Of a stretch of DNA of 64,000 nucleotides, positions 10,880 to 23,162 are shown piece by piece. This stretch comes from Nemertoderma westbladi (Eukaryota; Xenacoelomorpha; Nemertodermatida; Nemertodermatidae), in assembly GCA_032718475.1 (NCBI GenBank), contig JAUCBJ010006628.1:1-64000 (forward strand), written 5' to 3'. A program made the position numbers and the translations under genes. The notes beneath the pieces are model-generated. The model worked only from the letters and a program-made list of their open reading frames with translations, made no database searches and had not been told where the DNA came from. Each line of letters opens with the position of its first letter. Position 1 is the first letter of the stretch.

Positions 10880-13800
10880 CTAGACCGTTAAATTATGAGG
10901 TTTGAAGTTGGTGTTGATGTTGGTTTCTATGTTCCGTTAAATAGGCTGCAGTATCTATACCTCATAATTCTCTGTCGAGCCTCGGGCTCTCCAGTTGCAG
11001 CCAGACCATCTAGGTTTTTAATTTAATTTGGCAGAGCGTTCCAATTTTTAATGCCGTTAAAAAAGAAAGTATCAGATTCGAAGGATTTACAATTCGGGAG
11101 GTAGAAGTTTGAAGCACTAGCTCTGGTACTGTAAGAGTGTGTATCGCGTACCCTGCTGAATTTTTGTTTTAGGTAATTGGGACATTTACCATTATACACT
11201 TTATTTATGCACATGGTTAAAGCGTAGCTGCTTAACTCTACTATCTAAGTTAAGTAGTCCAGGTCCAGTGCCTAGGTTTGTAGTCTTTAATAAATCGTAC
11301 TACTTTATTCTGAGCTACTTGTAATTTACATTTAAGCTGTTTGGTTAACCCTTCATACCAAGAAGAGCACGCATAGTCCATGTGACACTGTATTAAAGAA
11401 GAGCAAAGTAACTTGCGGGAGTCGGTGTTTAAACTATTTTTATTTCTATATAGAAACCTAAGCCTACTGTTAACTATCGAGAAAATATTTTTCACTGTGC
11501 TTTCCTCTGATAAGCAGTTATCCAATGTGGCGCCTAAATATTTAACTTCCTTTTTATTTTCAATCTTATGTCCATTACTAGTGACTTCAAACTTAGTTAC
11601 CTTCTTTAACTTTCTTTTGGAACCAAACAAAATACTTTCAGTCTTACCGTAGTGATGGATAGCTTATTATCAACCAACCACTCATTACAGGATTCTAGAA
11701 CTGCACTTGACTTTTGGGAAATATGGATAGGATCTTTATGAGAGAAAATAAGAGCACAGTCGTCGGCATATAAAATGAGTTTAAAATCGGGATCTATACT
11801 ACTTATCATATCATTTACATAGCATACAAAAAGCAGAGGACCTAATATACTACCTTGCGGTACACCACAGGTAATCTCTTGTACAGTAGACTGCGATTTG
11901 CTAATGACTACAGTTTGACCTCTGTCTGACAGGTAGGACTTGAACCAGTCTATAGAACCTACACCCATCAGGCCTAACTTACCAAGCAGAATTTCGTGAT
12001 CTACAGTATCGAAAGCCTTTTGTAGGTGCAACATTACCATACCAGTATATAAACCCTTTGCGTTATTACATCTAATTGTATCAGAATAAGATAATAATAT
12101 ATTGTTAATAAGGCAGGTGTCTGTAGAATATGATTTACGAAAACCGGACTGAAGTTCATAGATCAGATTTAGCCTACTAAGATGTGCTTTCAGCTGTAGA
12201 AAAACAGAACGTTCTAGAATTTTAGATACAATACTTAAGATACTAACAGGTCTGTAATTACAGGGTTCTACTTTACTATTCTTTTTATACAGAGGAACAA
12301 CCTTAGCTAATTTCAGTTCGTCTGGTACTACATTATCTACGATAGAGTAATTAATAATAAAAGTAATAGGCACTTTAAGTACTTCAGCACCATCCTTAAG
12401 AAAACGGGCAGGTATTAGGTCTAGACCGGTACTTTTTGAGGCTGATAGGCTAAGTAGATTTTGAAAAACGAAATCCTCAGAAACGGGTGTTAAAAATAAC
12501 TTTTCTGATTTTTGTAACTTTTCTAAATAAAAATTATTTAGAGTTTCGGACCCTATACTACATTTATTACTTGATAACGGTAACTTCTTAACTAAATTAG
12601 AGGCAACATTAGTAAAATAATTATTAAATAAATTACTAACTAGAGTATGATCATGAATCAGCTCACCGTTATCTTGCAGAACAATATTCGATTTAGATTT
12701 AAGGTTTTTATAACCTAAAGATTTTAGGGTAGACCATAGACTTTTAGGATTATCTTTATTCTCACTTATTTTGTTGTACAAATAATATTCAGATTTAGCT
12801 TTTTTTATTTCCCGTTGGACAAGGTTTCTATATTTGCAGAAATTATTATAATAAGCTAAAACACGGTATTTCCTAAATTTATACAAATAGTTATCTCTTT
12901 CTCTGATATTACTAAGAATACCCGAGCTCATCCAGGGCTCAGTGCGTTGTTTAAGACTAATTTATTTAATTGGTGCTACAGTATTAAGTGCCTTTAAAAT
13001 ATATTATCTTTAAAAACAGTGTACGCAAGGTTAATGTCAGCGGCCTTAAAACAGGGTTCCCAGTCAGAATTAACTAACAAACTTAAAAAGCGTTCCTTGC
13101 TGTAATTTTTCATAGACCTAACAGTTACTGTTTTATGATCCCCGAAAAAAGATTTTTGTGTCTTTCTTGTGCAAAAAACTATAAAATGATCGCTTAGACC
13201 TATAGGTAAAACCCCAGATTGAGAAATAATATCGGTATTATTACAAAGGATGTGATCTAGTAAAGTAGAAGTTTTACTGCATGGATGGTAATTCTGGTAG
13301 AATCTCGAATAATTTGTTTTAAATCAAACAAATTTAAAATACTTTGGTACTGTTTACAGCTGGGAGATGCTTTGTGATGGTAACAGATATTAAAATCACC
13401 TAAGAAATATATTTCACAGTCTGACCTAAGATTACATAAAATTGTATTTTCAAAATTTTGCAAAAAATCTGATTGTTTAGGGGGCCGATATAAAGTACCG
13501 ATTAAAATAGGTTTAGTTTTAGGAAGTAAAAGTTCCACCAGTAAAACTAAAACCAGTCCACCAGTAAGACTCTAAATCTTCCCTATGATTAAAAGCTAAA
13601 TCACATCGAATGTAAGTACAGACACCACCACCGTGTCTGTCCCTATCCTTACGTAAAACTACGTAATTATCAATATAAATTTCTCCATCAGAAACGCTAT
13701 CATCGAGCCAAGTTTCAGAGATTGTTAAAACTGCTGGGTTGGATTTATTAATTAAAATACGAGTTTCGGAAAGTTTGGGAAGCAGAGATCGTGCGTTTAA

Positions 13801-14210
13801 ATGCAAAAAATGCAGACCTTTTTTCTTAATAAATTTAAAACTTTCACTCTCAGCATCACTTGGAGTTTGCAGAGGCGATGTGAGGAATGAATCTTCGGTT
13901 TCTGATTCTAAAATTGTATCATGAAAGGGAAGTTCGGTAAAAATACAGCTATTGCAGAGAAAACTTGGCTCAAAATTGTTTCTGGTGGAGAATAAATTAC
14001 TGCTTTTCCTACGGTAACATTTTAAATGTACAAATGTGTCACAACTCTCGCATTGGACGATCTTACTCCGAGAGTTTGTTCCTCGTTGACAGACGGGACA
14101 GTTGATCTTCGGGGCCCGCGTCCTGCTGGGTCTTGGGTTGGTCTCAATATCCCCAGCCAGAGACAGAAGACAGAGTTTGGCGATTAGGCCTCTAGTTCGT
14201 GGAGAGGAGA
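10880..14210 (-). pseudogene. CR1-like LINE: 2A-like + PHD finger + endonuclease + RT (3' part)
   Basis: Read from right to left it contains: LCLLSLAGDIETNPRP (2A-like); a PHD-type finger with CPVC, CESC, HLKC and CNSC pairs (about 13940-14100); an AP-type endonuclease starting LNARSLLPKL with SETWLDDSVSD and RHGGGV (about 13257-13806); a linker [15 protein letters not shown]; then RT with [13 protein letters not shown] and LYADD (11606-12931), and a C-terminal tail around 11023-11630. This order is typical of CR1-type LINEs. Several frameshifts separate the frames. In RT motif A the expected aspartate is His ([12 protein letters not shown]), so the copy is inactive even apart from the frameshifts. 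The 5' part continues at 19607-19850 after two nested insertions. Confidence 0.9.
14128..14175 (-). other. 2A-like ribosome-skipping peptide, mutated
   Basis: The minus strand encodes LCLLSLAGDIETNPRP. The 2A consensus is D-V/I-E-x-N-P-G-P. Everything fits except the penultimate Gly, which is Arg (AGA, one transition from GGA). 2A-like peptides near the N terminus are known in CR1-like LINEs of sea urchins and some other marine invertebrates. In intact elements they separate the leading peptide from the enzyme. The Arg change should abolish skipping. Confidence 0.8.
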
Positions 14211-14489
14211 CCCGTGATCGGATCTAGGACACTTCCCCCCCCGGACACTTCCCCCCCGGACACTTCCCCCCCGCCCAAGTAGGACACTTCCCCCCCGGAC
14301 ACTTGCCCCCCGGACACTTGCCCCCCGGACACTTCCCCCCCAGTTAAAGTGTTAAAATTAATCTGGGTGCATCAAAGCAATAATCAAAAGTTAAAGATGG
14401 TTACAGGACAAGTTGTATCTAGACAAGTTTTTTCAAAATTATAAAATAAACATTTTTATAGTCAAATTTTGTTTGTTTTTCTTTAAATT

Positions 14490-14645
14490 CCTTTAATTCT
14501 TTTAATTTCTTTTAATTGGGGGCTGCCGCCCCCAAACCCCCGCTTCTTTTGTTGGGGGCTACCGCCCCCAAACCCCCGCTTCTTTTCTTGGGGGCTGCCG
14601 CCCCCGAACCCCCGCTTCTTTTCTTGGGGGTTATCGCCCCCAGAC
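14490..14645. repeat. 36-bp GC-rich tandem repeat, about 4 copies
   Basis: Each unit contains GGGGGCTGCCGCCCCC, a self-complementary hairpin, followed by AACCCCCGCTTCTTTT. The minus strand translates as a 12-residue GGGSPQEKKRGF repeat, which I take to be incidental. It lies inside the GGACACTT element. Confidence 0.9.
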
Positions 14646-14689
14646 CCAGGCATTTCCCTGAGTGCCCGTGGTGAAAGACTTAAGACCAC

Positions 14690-15332
14690 TTTGAAATAAT
14701 TTATTCATGTTTGTATCATAAGATAATAAATTGACTAAGCCTAAAGTAGGAGCTGTATTGAATGTTAACCAATTTAATATATAAATTACTACAATATTAT
14801 ATAATTCAACAAAATCCTATTAAAAATATTGCAAGTAACCAGGAAATGTAATATGTAGTGTGTATAATATCTATATATATAGTATGTATAGTAATATGTA
14901 TATCAATATGTAATGCTGAACACAGAATACAGGTCGACGCACCCCGATTTTACCCTGGAGAGGTATAATTTTGATTGCAACAATAATATTCATCCCCATC
15001 TGCTACAATTTGAAGAAGACTATTACATAGTAATACCTATAATTAAAACAATTAATTATTATAATTCTATAGTTAATAAAAACAGTATATCATTCCGGGG
15101 ATGGAATTTATAGGTCATCTAATATAATTAATTGTTTAAAGATTAGCAAGCAATACTATGTAATTGCATTGATATAACCTATAAATAAAACTTGGATATA
15201 AAATGTAAAATCGGGATGCAAAAGATCACTTTCTGAGCTACGAAAGGAAAATTGGATACAACTTATCTGGATAAAAGCGGTCCGTTTACCTTACAAAATG
15301 AGAAATACGAATGTGCGAAGTTAAGAACAGTC
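14690..15332. other. Interior of the GGACACTT element, non-coding
   Basis: AT-rich with a (TA)n patch at about 14870-14905. A 66-codon open frame at 14913-15113 has no recognisable content. Confidence 0.4.
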
Positions 15333-15411
15333 GGGGGTGAAGTGTCCGCGGGGGGGAAGTGTCTGGGGGCAGGCGCGGATCCAGAAATTTATTTCGGGAG
15401 GGGCTAACATT

Positions 15412-15478
15412 CTGTACCCAGAAACTTTTTCAGCCCCCCCCCCCCCCCCCCCCCCCCTGAAAAAGTTTCTGGGTACAG
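15412..15478. repeat. Perfect 22-bp inverted repeat with C23 loop
   Basis: The arms at 15412-15433 and 15457-15478 (starting CTGTACCCAGAAACTTTT on the left) are exact reverse complements around 23 C. It lies just inside the left end of the hAT element. Confidence 0.95.
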
Positions 15479-15638
15479 GGTTGTGGAACACAACACACAT
15501 TTCTAACAACAACAATCTGATAATTATTGCTATAGTATTGAGAATTTAATTACATATTATATGGATATTAAGAATAAAGCTAAAAAACGAGATTACCAAA
15601 TTACCAAGAGATTGTAGGCCTACTAACATTGTACAAAA

Positions 15639-18600
15639 TTAAATAAGGAGTAATCGTCGGGCCTGGCGTCCTGCAAACTCCTGAATAATTTCATCTACAG
15701 TTACTATTATTTGTTTATGGATGGACATTAATGCCAGACCAGTTAATCGTTGCTGTGTCATTGTTGCCCTAAGGTATGACTTCAATAGTTTCAACTTGGA
15801 AAAAGTTCGCTCTGTTGTGGCTATGGAAATGGGAAGTGTGCCGAACATTCGCAGCAGAAATACAATTGACGGAAGAAAGCGATCTTTGGCCTTCTTCACC
15901 CACGTGGCAATATCTGTAGAATTCTTATCCTCGTCTATTAGAGATGCTGCGAAACGACACCAGCTGGAAATCTCGACCGAAATTCTATCTAATGGCATCT
16001 CCATGTCATCATCAAGGTTTAGGTCTTCGACTATCTTGATTAGTTGAGTCGCCGTCGTAGACTTCATGAATGATGGTATTAGCTCCTGTAGTTGTAGTTG
16101 CTTCGGACAATCTTCTAGAAATCGGTCTTGCAACTGACCAATAAGTTCGTCAAGCCAAGGAATATAGACGTTGAGTCGGAAGTACTCCTCAGCACCTGAT
16201 GCAGGGATGTTACCACGTTAGGTTTGGCGGCCAACAACTCGGGGAGGCATTAAATCAATACCGCCAAGTACTTCAGCTGTCTTAATAGCCTTGGCATAGA
16301 TAACACCAAAGCTAGCAGCACTCTCGTTTCGCAGTTTCTGGAGGTCTGCCACAATATCTTTTATACGAGTATATGCTGAGGCTATGTTTATTGATGGGTC
16401 TTGTAGGGCTTCACTAACACCTATGAATAAAGGAAAATAGTTTATAGATATAGATTTATATATATAGATTTTACATAGCAACAAGGAAACTACACTGAAA
16501 AAACGATGTTGGTTTTTTATTAAGACCAAGAGTTTATAAAATAAACCAAATAAAATATATAAAATAAATAATATAATATAATATAAATAAATAATATAAT
16601 ATAAAATAAATATAAATAAAACCTCAGTTTAATATAAAAATCCTATAGTTTTTCTCGAAATGTGATACAATGGAATTAATTTTACTTACTGGAATTCTGC
16701 ACAACGGAAAACAAATAGTTTAAAAATATATAACTATATTGTATGTAGTTATATTAATTAGTAAAATATAGTAACTAACCCACTGTAAGGGCCAGAGATG
16801 CAGAGGCAATTTCAATTGCAATTATGAAGCTGGATGTTTGCATGGCCGACAGTAGATTCGCCGCTGCCTCTGGTCTAGCTTCCCTTGATCCGGTCTCCGA
16901 AACCCAGGATAGCACCCCAATAACAGCAGGAAGCAACTCCTTAAAGACGAGGACTGCGTCATGGCGATCAACCCAGCGTGTTGGACAAAGAAGTTTGAGT
17001 CTATTTTGGCGAGACTTTGTTAGTTCGCCACTAGCTCGCATCGACAAGACAACATCCTCCATCTTCTTTATACGCTGAGGAGAAGCCTTTATGAAGGTAC
17101 ATACCTTCTGTAGTGTACCCATCGCATTACGGACCTCTCGTTGCTCAGCTGCATGAGTTAGTGCAAGGTTTAATCTGAAAGAGATGTATAAATAATAATA
17201 ATTTATTCCTTTTGAATATTTTGTAACATTGAACATTTATTTATTCCTCTATTTAAAATAATGTTCAATTATAATATAATATACCTACTATAGTATAACA
17301 TAATAATTAGTAATTGTAATAGTACCGTACTCAAGATGCGAATTTTATAACTAGCTATATTTATTGCACCTGAATGTTACAACGTTTTGAATGTCCTCAT
17401 TGCCATTCACCACAACGATACTGAATATTTTTGATACATTTAAATTTATATAAGTGATGCTATAAGATATTTTTTTAGGTTTTTTTGCAAAGGAACATTT
17501 TGAAGTCTGTGTTTAAATTTCCTCTGGTAAATTATTATAATAAGAAGAATATTATATTCTATATATATACTCTATAATATATATATTATTATAACAGAAT
17601 ATTATAGTAATATTCTGTAACCGATGGATGGATATTAGAGAGATAATTAAGAGGATCATGTAGGATAATTAATTCCCATGAATACAGAGTACTGAAAGTA
17701 GACCGCGGTACCTACTGACCTATATATATATTATATATTTATTTATTATACAAAGTTACAGTACCTGTGATTAAAGCAATGAATGTAAACTGCTAGTGGT
17801 TGAGTTTCCTTCAATATGGATTGGCAACCTTTCATGTGTCCACGCATCGCACCAGCACCATCATAGCATTGGGCACGACAGTTTTCAAAACTTAAACCAA
17901 GTCTTGAAAGTTCATCAAGAACGAGTTTCGCCAACCCAGCCCCTGTGACATCAAGGGCCTCTATAAACCCAATAAAATCTTCATGGATACCCACATCAGC
18001 ATCAACGTAACGAATTACCATAGATGCCTGCTCCTTGCTACTCACATCGGCAGTTTCGTCTATCGAAATTGAATAAAATTTCGCTTCTTTAACAGCAGTG
18101 GAGATTTTATTCTGAATTATGACTTTAGTGCAGTCAATTAATTCGTTCTGGGTAGTCTTCGAAGTCATAGTGGCGTTTGACTTAGCTTCATTTATAAAAC
18201 TGCCCAGAACCTCATCTCCCGCATCAACACGAAATCTGAGAAGAGAACGAAATATTCCTTCCTCTCTTTCCGCACTTATACCACCATCTGTCTCCTTCAA
18301 TGTCAAGTGCCCCTTCATCTCTATGACCACGGAGTGGGAGATTGTGGCGTCCGCAAAACTGCACAGTTTTTATTATGGGAGTTAAACGTGCTCGATTTTC
18401 TCTAATTAAACGGGCCCGTACTGCATCTAGACGATTTTGTATCGAGTGCTCAGGATTCGACATTACATCTTTAAATCCTGCAGCCCTCTCAACACTTTCC
18501 TTGTGGTAACCCGACCTCTCATGTGTCTGTAGCTGTTCTAGCGCCTTCTTATATCTGCACAGAGGTTCGGCCACCAGTAATCCCAATTCCTGATGACTAC

Positions 18601-19006
18601 CCTTACCAACTTTCCGCTTGTCACCAACTCCACTGAACAGAACACAGGGGGCGCACAAAGCACCTTGGTAGTGCTTACTGTACCCCAACCAAGGAAACCT
18701 ACTTATCCAACCAACTTGGAAGCAGTGTTTCTGTTTGCCCTCACATACAGCAGGGAAAGAATAACCGTGCTGTGGCTTCCATCGATCATCCAGTAAGACC
18801 ATCTTCTCACCATCTGTCAGGTGCTTATTAGTAAGCGCGCACCCAATATCCTGTTTATCGAACCCTGGACTCTCTAACACTGCCATTCCACTATCAGTTT
18901 CCACACTTATGTCTTGTGGTTGCTGCACAGCACTTGTGGATTCTATTTGCTCCACACGTGCAGACTTTTCAGCAGCACCAAAAAAGTCCATTAAAGTCCG
19001 CTTCAT
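15639..19006 (-). pseudogene. hAT transposase (ZMYM1-like: TTF finger, DUF4371, hAT-C)
   Basis: The reading order is from 19006 down. The start is MKRTLMDFFGAAEKSARVEQ. A TTF-type zinc finger follows, with FPWLGYSKHYQGALCAPCVL and a later HERSGYH. Next comes the DUF4371/RNase H-like core with the catalytic-type SIDETADVSSKEQ and CYDGAGAMRG (17746-18330). Downstream pieces lie at 16775-17236 and 16218-16529. The last piece (15639-16133) holds the hAT dimerisation domain with TLPISIATTERTFSKLKLLK. A frameshift separates the first two frames near 18224-18330. AT-rich gaps at 16530-16774 and 17237-17745 may be introns or later insertions. The protein would cut and paste its own DNA in the nucleus. 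As it stands, it is broken unless the frameshift is a sequencing error. Confidence 0.9.
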
Positions 19007-19606
19007 GATTAGGGTAGAGAATTAATGCGGTAACAGTGATAACAGATATAATTAACAAATGAAATAACCTGAGCCCGCAGTGGTACAGTCACAGTCTGAC
19101 AGTGTACAGTCATAGAATTTACTGATTTACAATTATTTACAGTAGGCCTACCAATACCATACTGCCATACTGTTACAGTTTTGGTGTATGTGTTGACAGT
19201 GTTGTGTATTACAGTAAGCTACCATATTACTGTATTACCTGCTAAACTGAAACATTTTAAAGTTCACACTGTCATGCAGACTGTAATGGCTGATTGCGGT
19301 ACCGGTAGTACTACTGTCAGACAGTTAGTGTGAATATGTTACTACAAATATGTAGGGGAAATTAATTTATGAATAAAGAATAAACTCGGGAACTCTGCAG
19401 TAGCAGTACATTGGCTGGCTGCATCTGCGTCAGGTTTAGAGTGATAAAATTTCGGGGGGGGGGGGGGGGCTTGAGCCCCCTAGCCCCCCCCCCCCTTGGA
19501 TCCGCCCCTGTACTGGGGGGGGGGGGGGGGAAGTGTCCGGGGGGAAGTGTCCTACTTGAGCGGGGGGAACTGTCCGGGGGGGGAAGTGTCCGAACACCCC
19601 GTGATC

Positions 19607-19850
19607 TTCTTCCCCGACAAGAGCAGTAGATGCTAAATCCACTCGTTGACCACATCTCCATCGATTCGGCGCGGCAGTTCGACAGGGTGTTCGGCAAACC
19701 AGTCCAATACGGGTATTGGGTGGGTTGCAGGGTTACCCCGCGGATCGGATGGTTCTGCCACAACGAAACGGCCCAGAACGATGACAACTGTGGTACTGGA
19801 CAACTTTTTCACATTACATTTATGATTGCTATCATTATGTGAGAGTTTGA
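19607..19850 (-). pseudogene. 5' part of the CR1-like LINE, displaced
   Basis: The minus-strand frame here ends in SCRGRRSRG at the target duplication. It continues in the same frame on the other side of the insertion (14210) into RGLIAKLCLLSLAGD and the 2A-like motif. It therefore belongs to the same LINE as 10880-14210. The upstream boundary is not clear. Confidence 0.7.
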
Positions 19851-19923
19851 GAATTTCAACTCTTAAATTTTTTTAATTAAACCGTCAAGTCAAGTCTCCT
19901 CAATGTGGGGAGACTTGACACCT

Positions 19924-20921
19924 AGGGTGGGAGACTTGAACCCCATCTCGCATACAGTACTTGTAAATTCGTTCAAAAACGCAGAAGAAGTGTAATAATT
20001 ACATGTTCAACATGTCTATTTTCTAGTAGAGCAAAAAAATTCAAAAAATGCGATTGTTAAATTATAATCCAAAATTTTATACAAATTTAGGTGGTCATTC
20101 ACATGGTTCTCCCAACAAGAACTAAATAAATAATAGTTCATTAAAATCGCATTAAAATTTAACGCGGTAAGGTACTTTTTATTAATGAATATCTTGTATA
20201 ATTTTCAATCCAGGCATATATTAATTGTTTTCCTCTAATTCTATTGATGTGTGCCGCTTTCTGACGAAGTGGCATCTTGTTTAACCTGTCAATCACCCAG
20301 TTGGCTGGCTACTAACTACATTGCAAAGAGGGAATGACGAGTTGGTTGGCTTGGCTGGGTTTATCAAGGCCTCTCTCTCTCTCCCTGGCCACTCCATTGT
20401 ATTCACATTCCATTCATAGCTTGGTCTGTGTAAGTGCTGATCAACTAGTTGGAGTGCTCTGGTGTAATGGTTCTCTACCTGGGTGTATCTCTAGGTAGAC
20501 GTCAGCATTGAAGGCTTCAAGTCTCCCTCACACTCGGGCGTCATGTCTCCCCACATGGGCTTTTTTTTATATTAATTGATATAATTTCAAAACGGCTGAA
20601 CCAAAACTGGAAAACAATATATGGCAGGATAGTGCAATAATTAGTCAACACATGCTGTGAATTACAATTAACATACAGTAAAATAAGGATGCGATATTTC
20701 ATTCGTTGTAAAGGGCAACAATTTACTTTTGAACCCAGAAAATGTTTATTGACAATAAAACAAAAAATAACCAAAAAGTAATAAAACATTGTTGCGCGGG
20801 TGTAGCCAACATGTATTTTACACATTTTTGTGTGGTATTGTTAAATAATTTACAATAGTTTTTGAGTTATTAAAAAATATAAAGTCTCCCCTAAAGTCAA
20901 GTCTCCCTCACTCACCCTATA
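19924..20921. mobile_element. About 1-kb MITE with GGGTGAGTGAGGGAGACTTGA ends
   Basis: The left end is a shortened version (TAGGGTGGGAGACTTGAACC) of the terminus seen at 7460. The right end at 20897-20921 is the exact reverse complement of 7460-7484. TA lies at the outer junctions. Further copies of the AGTCTCCC/GGGAGACT words lie inside both ends (19890-19920 and 20520-20560). No transposase is visible; the open frame at 20541-20825 has no recognisable content. It looks like a TA-inserting, non-autonomous element. Confidence 0.6.
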
Positions 20922-21488
20922 TTTTTATTTTTTGTGTGCACATTGCTGGGGCAACAAACCAGTACTATATCCGTATAATCCTGGTTTTTCGAGGTTTTCA
21001 TATTCTCAAAACATGAATTTATTCAAGATTGTGAAATAATGTAATATTATAATAGCTAGTAATCGCTTGTTTTAAACTTTCGTAAGAATGCGAGTTGAAA
21101 AGCATTAAGGATTATAAATTGAGATGCATTAATATTAATGTATGCCAAAATAAAGAATTTTCAAAAATTATTGTGGCTAATTGTATTTGAAGCATACTGT
21201 ACAATCACATATACTCTTAGCAAAGGACGAAGGAACTGTCCTATAGCTAAACCAGACGTGGAAAACTGGAAACTAATCCCATCTTGGCGAATTAATAACC
21301 CACCTCCATGTTAAATTCTCAATTTAGGGAAAGGAGCAGGTAACAGTGGCACTTTATTCTAACCGGAACAATAAACTAAAGCCAATAATAGAACAGGTTA
21401 CAGTTTTATTGTTGATAGTAAGTCATCAGTAACTAAGTGTGCTTATCGATTACGAATTTAAACTTCAACTAAAATTTTATATTTGTAG
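20922..21488. other. Non-coding, no gene seen
   Basis: AT-rich. It ends in a possible acceptor (ATTTGTAG). Confidence 0.4.
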
Positions 21489-21524
21489 GTGGCTTGACAC
21501 CAACAGACTCAAATGAAAATTCAG
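21489..21524 (+). CDS. Possible gene 1 micro-exon (36 bp, phase 1-1)
   Basis: The stretch lies between TTGTAG and TCAG|GTTAGT. If the previous exon ends at 4743 in phase 1, this would add GLTPTDSNENS and leave in phase 1, which is what the LDLa exon at 40356 needs. It would be a Ser/Thr/Asn linker before the LDLa modules. The support is only splice words and phase. No paralogous copy was found in the gene 2 region, so it is a weak candidate. Confidence 0.25.
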
Positions 21525-23162
21525 GTTAGTTTATCTTCAATTCAATATGAAATGATGGCATCGAATGGTGTATTACATTATAATATATATCACAATGTTC
21601 TATTTGTTTGTTTATTTTATTACGTACATTATACAACGTATAAGTACAAATTAAGTAAAGTAACAACTACATTAATAATTATTGGCACAGCACTGTGGTA
21701 TAGTAATTATTAGTAGCACATATTATAAAGAGCGTACGTAGTGTGGTGTATAAATGGCACGGGAATATACTATATTCAATATGCACATTACTTATACATA
21801 CAACAAAAGTTAACGAAAAAATAACTATTTACTTACTCCTAGCACGATGAAATATAGTTTAGTAAACTTTGGATCTCTTCACCCTCAAAACCCGGAATCA
21901 CCGAAAAACCGATTAAGGCTTCAATTAAATCTTTACATGTATCTACTTTCCATTCTTCACCTGATGGAATAGGAACATACTTAAGTTTCGTACTAATTAA
22001 TGCAGGCGTTAAAATAGATAGGTTTGAAGTATCACACTCTGTTGCAATATTACGTAAATTTCTACCACTTATTGACCTGCAATCCGATAACAACAGTTTA
22101 GCTAAAAACCGTATGCACGTCCTATTTGAGTGCAATAAAGTATTGCTGAAAGTTACGAAATTTTTACAAATAATCACCCATGGGTGCATAAAACCCGGAA
22201 TTTCCTGCACTATGAACCTATGAGAAGTGTATGGTAGACGACAGGTAATCCTAACGTTAATATTCCAACTTGTTAATAATCTACGGCACTCATCAGACCA
22301 CAAATTCCAGGTATTACTACCATAAAACGACATTGCATATAATCTCTGTATTTGTAAAATATTACTAGGATGTGCAAATCCAAATTCTTGCTTAATATTA
22401 TTTAGTTTACCAATAAATTGTCCCCTTTTTCTCAAAATATCACCAGTTAAACGGCACTTATAATCGATAAGTATTCCTAGATAGATGAGTAGCCTCTTTA
22501 ACCCAAGGCAATTGAATATCATTAATTTCTATTCGAAATGCCGGTGGATTCCAACGGAAACCAAACAGGATACATTTACATTTACACTTTTCCACATTAA
22601 CATCAGTACTCAGTCGTAGATTATACTTACTGCAAAATTCCTTACACAGATTATCCATAAACTGAAGGCCTACTACTGAAGGACAAAGTAAAAACACATC
22701 GTCTGCGTACGCTAATACCCCAAAATAATAATTACCAATAAAGCAACCTACCTGAGATTTACGTAATGAACTAATCAGCATATTCAGAACAATGCAAAAC
22801 AAAATAGGGGAGCATACTGCACCTTGACGCACTCCGTTAGTGATTGAGAATTTAAACGAATCGCTATTTAACCATTTCAGCGCACAAATTTGATTACAGT
22901 AAATGAAAAGCAAACACCTTAGATATAACACAGAAAATCCCTTTTTTAGTAACTCCAAAAATAGAATTGGCCATTGGATCAGGTCAAAAGCCTTCGTGAA
23001 ATCCAACAGGCACCCAAAAACTTGCGTTGAATGTCTAGCATAGTAATTAATGACCTCGGATGCTGACCAAGTGCACATCACAGTACTAGATTCACTACGG
23101 AAACCAAATTGGAGATCATCCAATTTTAATTTCGAACCTTCCCCTAATAACATTACCCACTC

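Larger units (their letters stand above)
15370..19510. mobile_element. hAT transposon (about 4.1 kb)
   Basis: The left end reads CAGGCGCGGATCCAG. The right end is the reverse complement of CAGGGGCGGATCCAAGG, a terminus common in hAT elements. Between them, on the minus strand, is a hAT transposase. The flanking 8-mers (TCTGGGGG and TACTGGGG) are similar but not identical, perhaps because they lie in G-rich repeats that slip. It sits in the right terminal repeat array of the GGACACTT element and is therefore the youngest of the three nested layers. Confidence 0.85.
14220..19597. mobile_element. GGACACTT-repeat DNA transposon, split by a hAT element
   Basis: The left end carries a series of GGACACTTCCCCCCC units (14226-14341), including the spacer GCCCAAGTA. 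The right end (19518-19590, plus 15333-15365 before the hAT insertion) is its inverted copy with the same spacer (TACTTGAGC). The outermost 15 bases start with GG on both sides. CCCGTGATC flanks both ends (14211-14219 and 19598-19606), giving an 8-9 bp target duplication. Removing the element restores the LINE reading frame, so it inserted into the LINE. Without the hAT insert it is about 1.2 kb and non-coding, so non-autonomous. Superfamily not assigned. Confidence 0.8.

Noticed and set aside
14483-14689. GGGSPQEKKRGF repeat protein on the minus strand
   Set aside because: A 36-bp GC hairpin repeat inside a non-autonomous transposon. There is no other support for coding.
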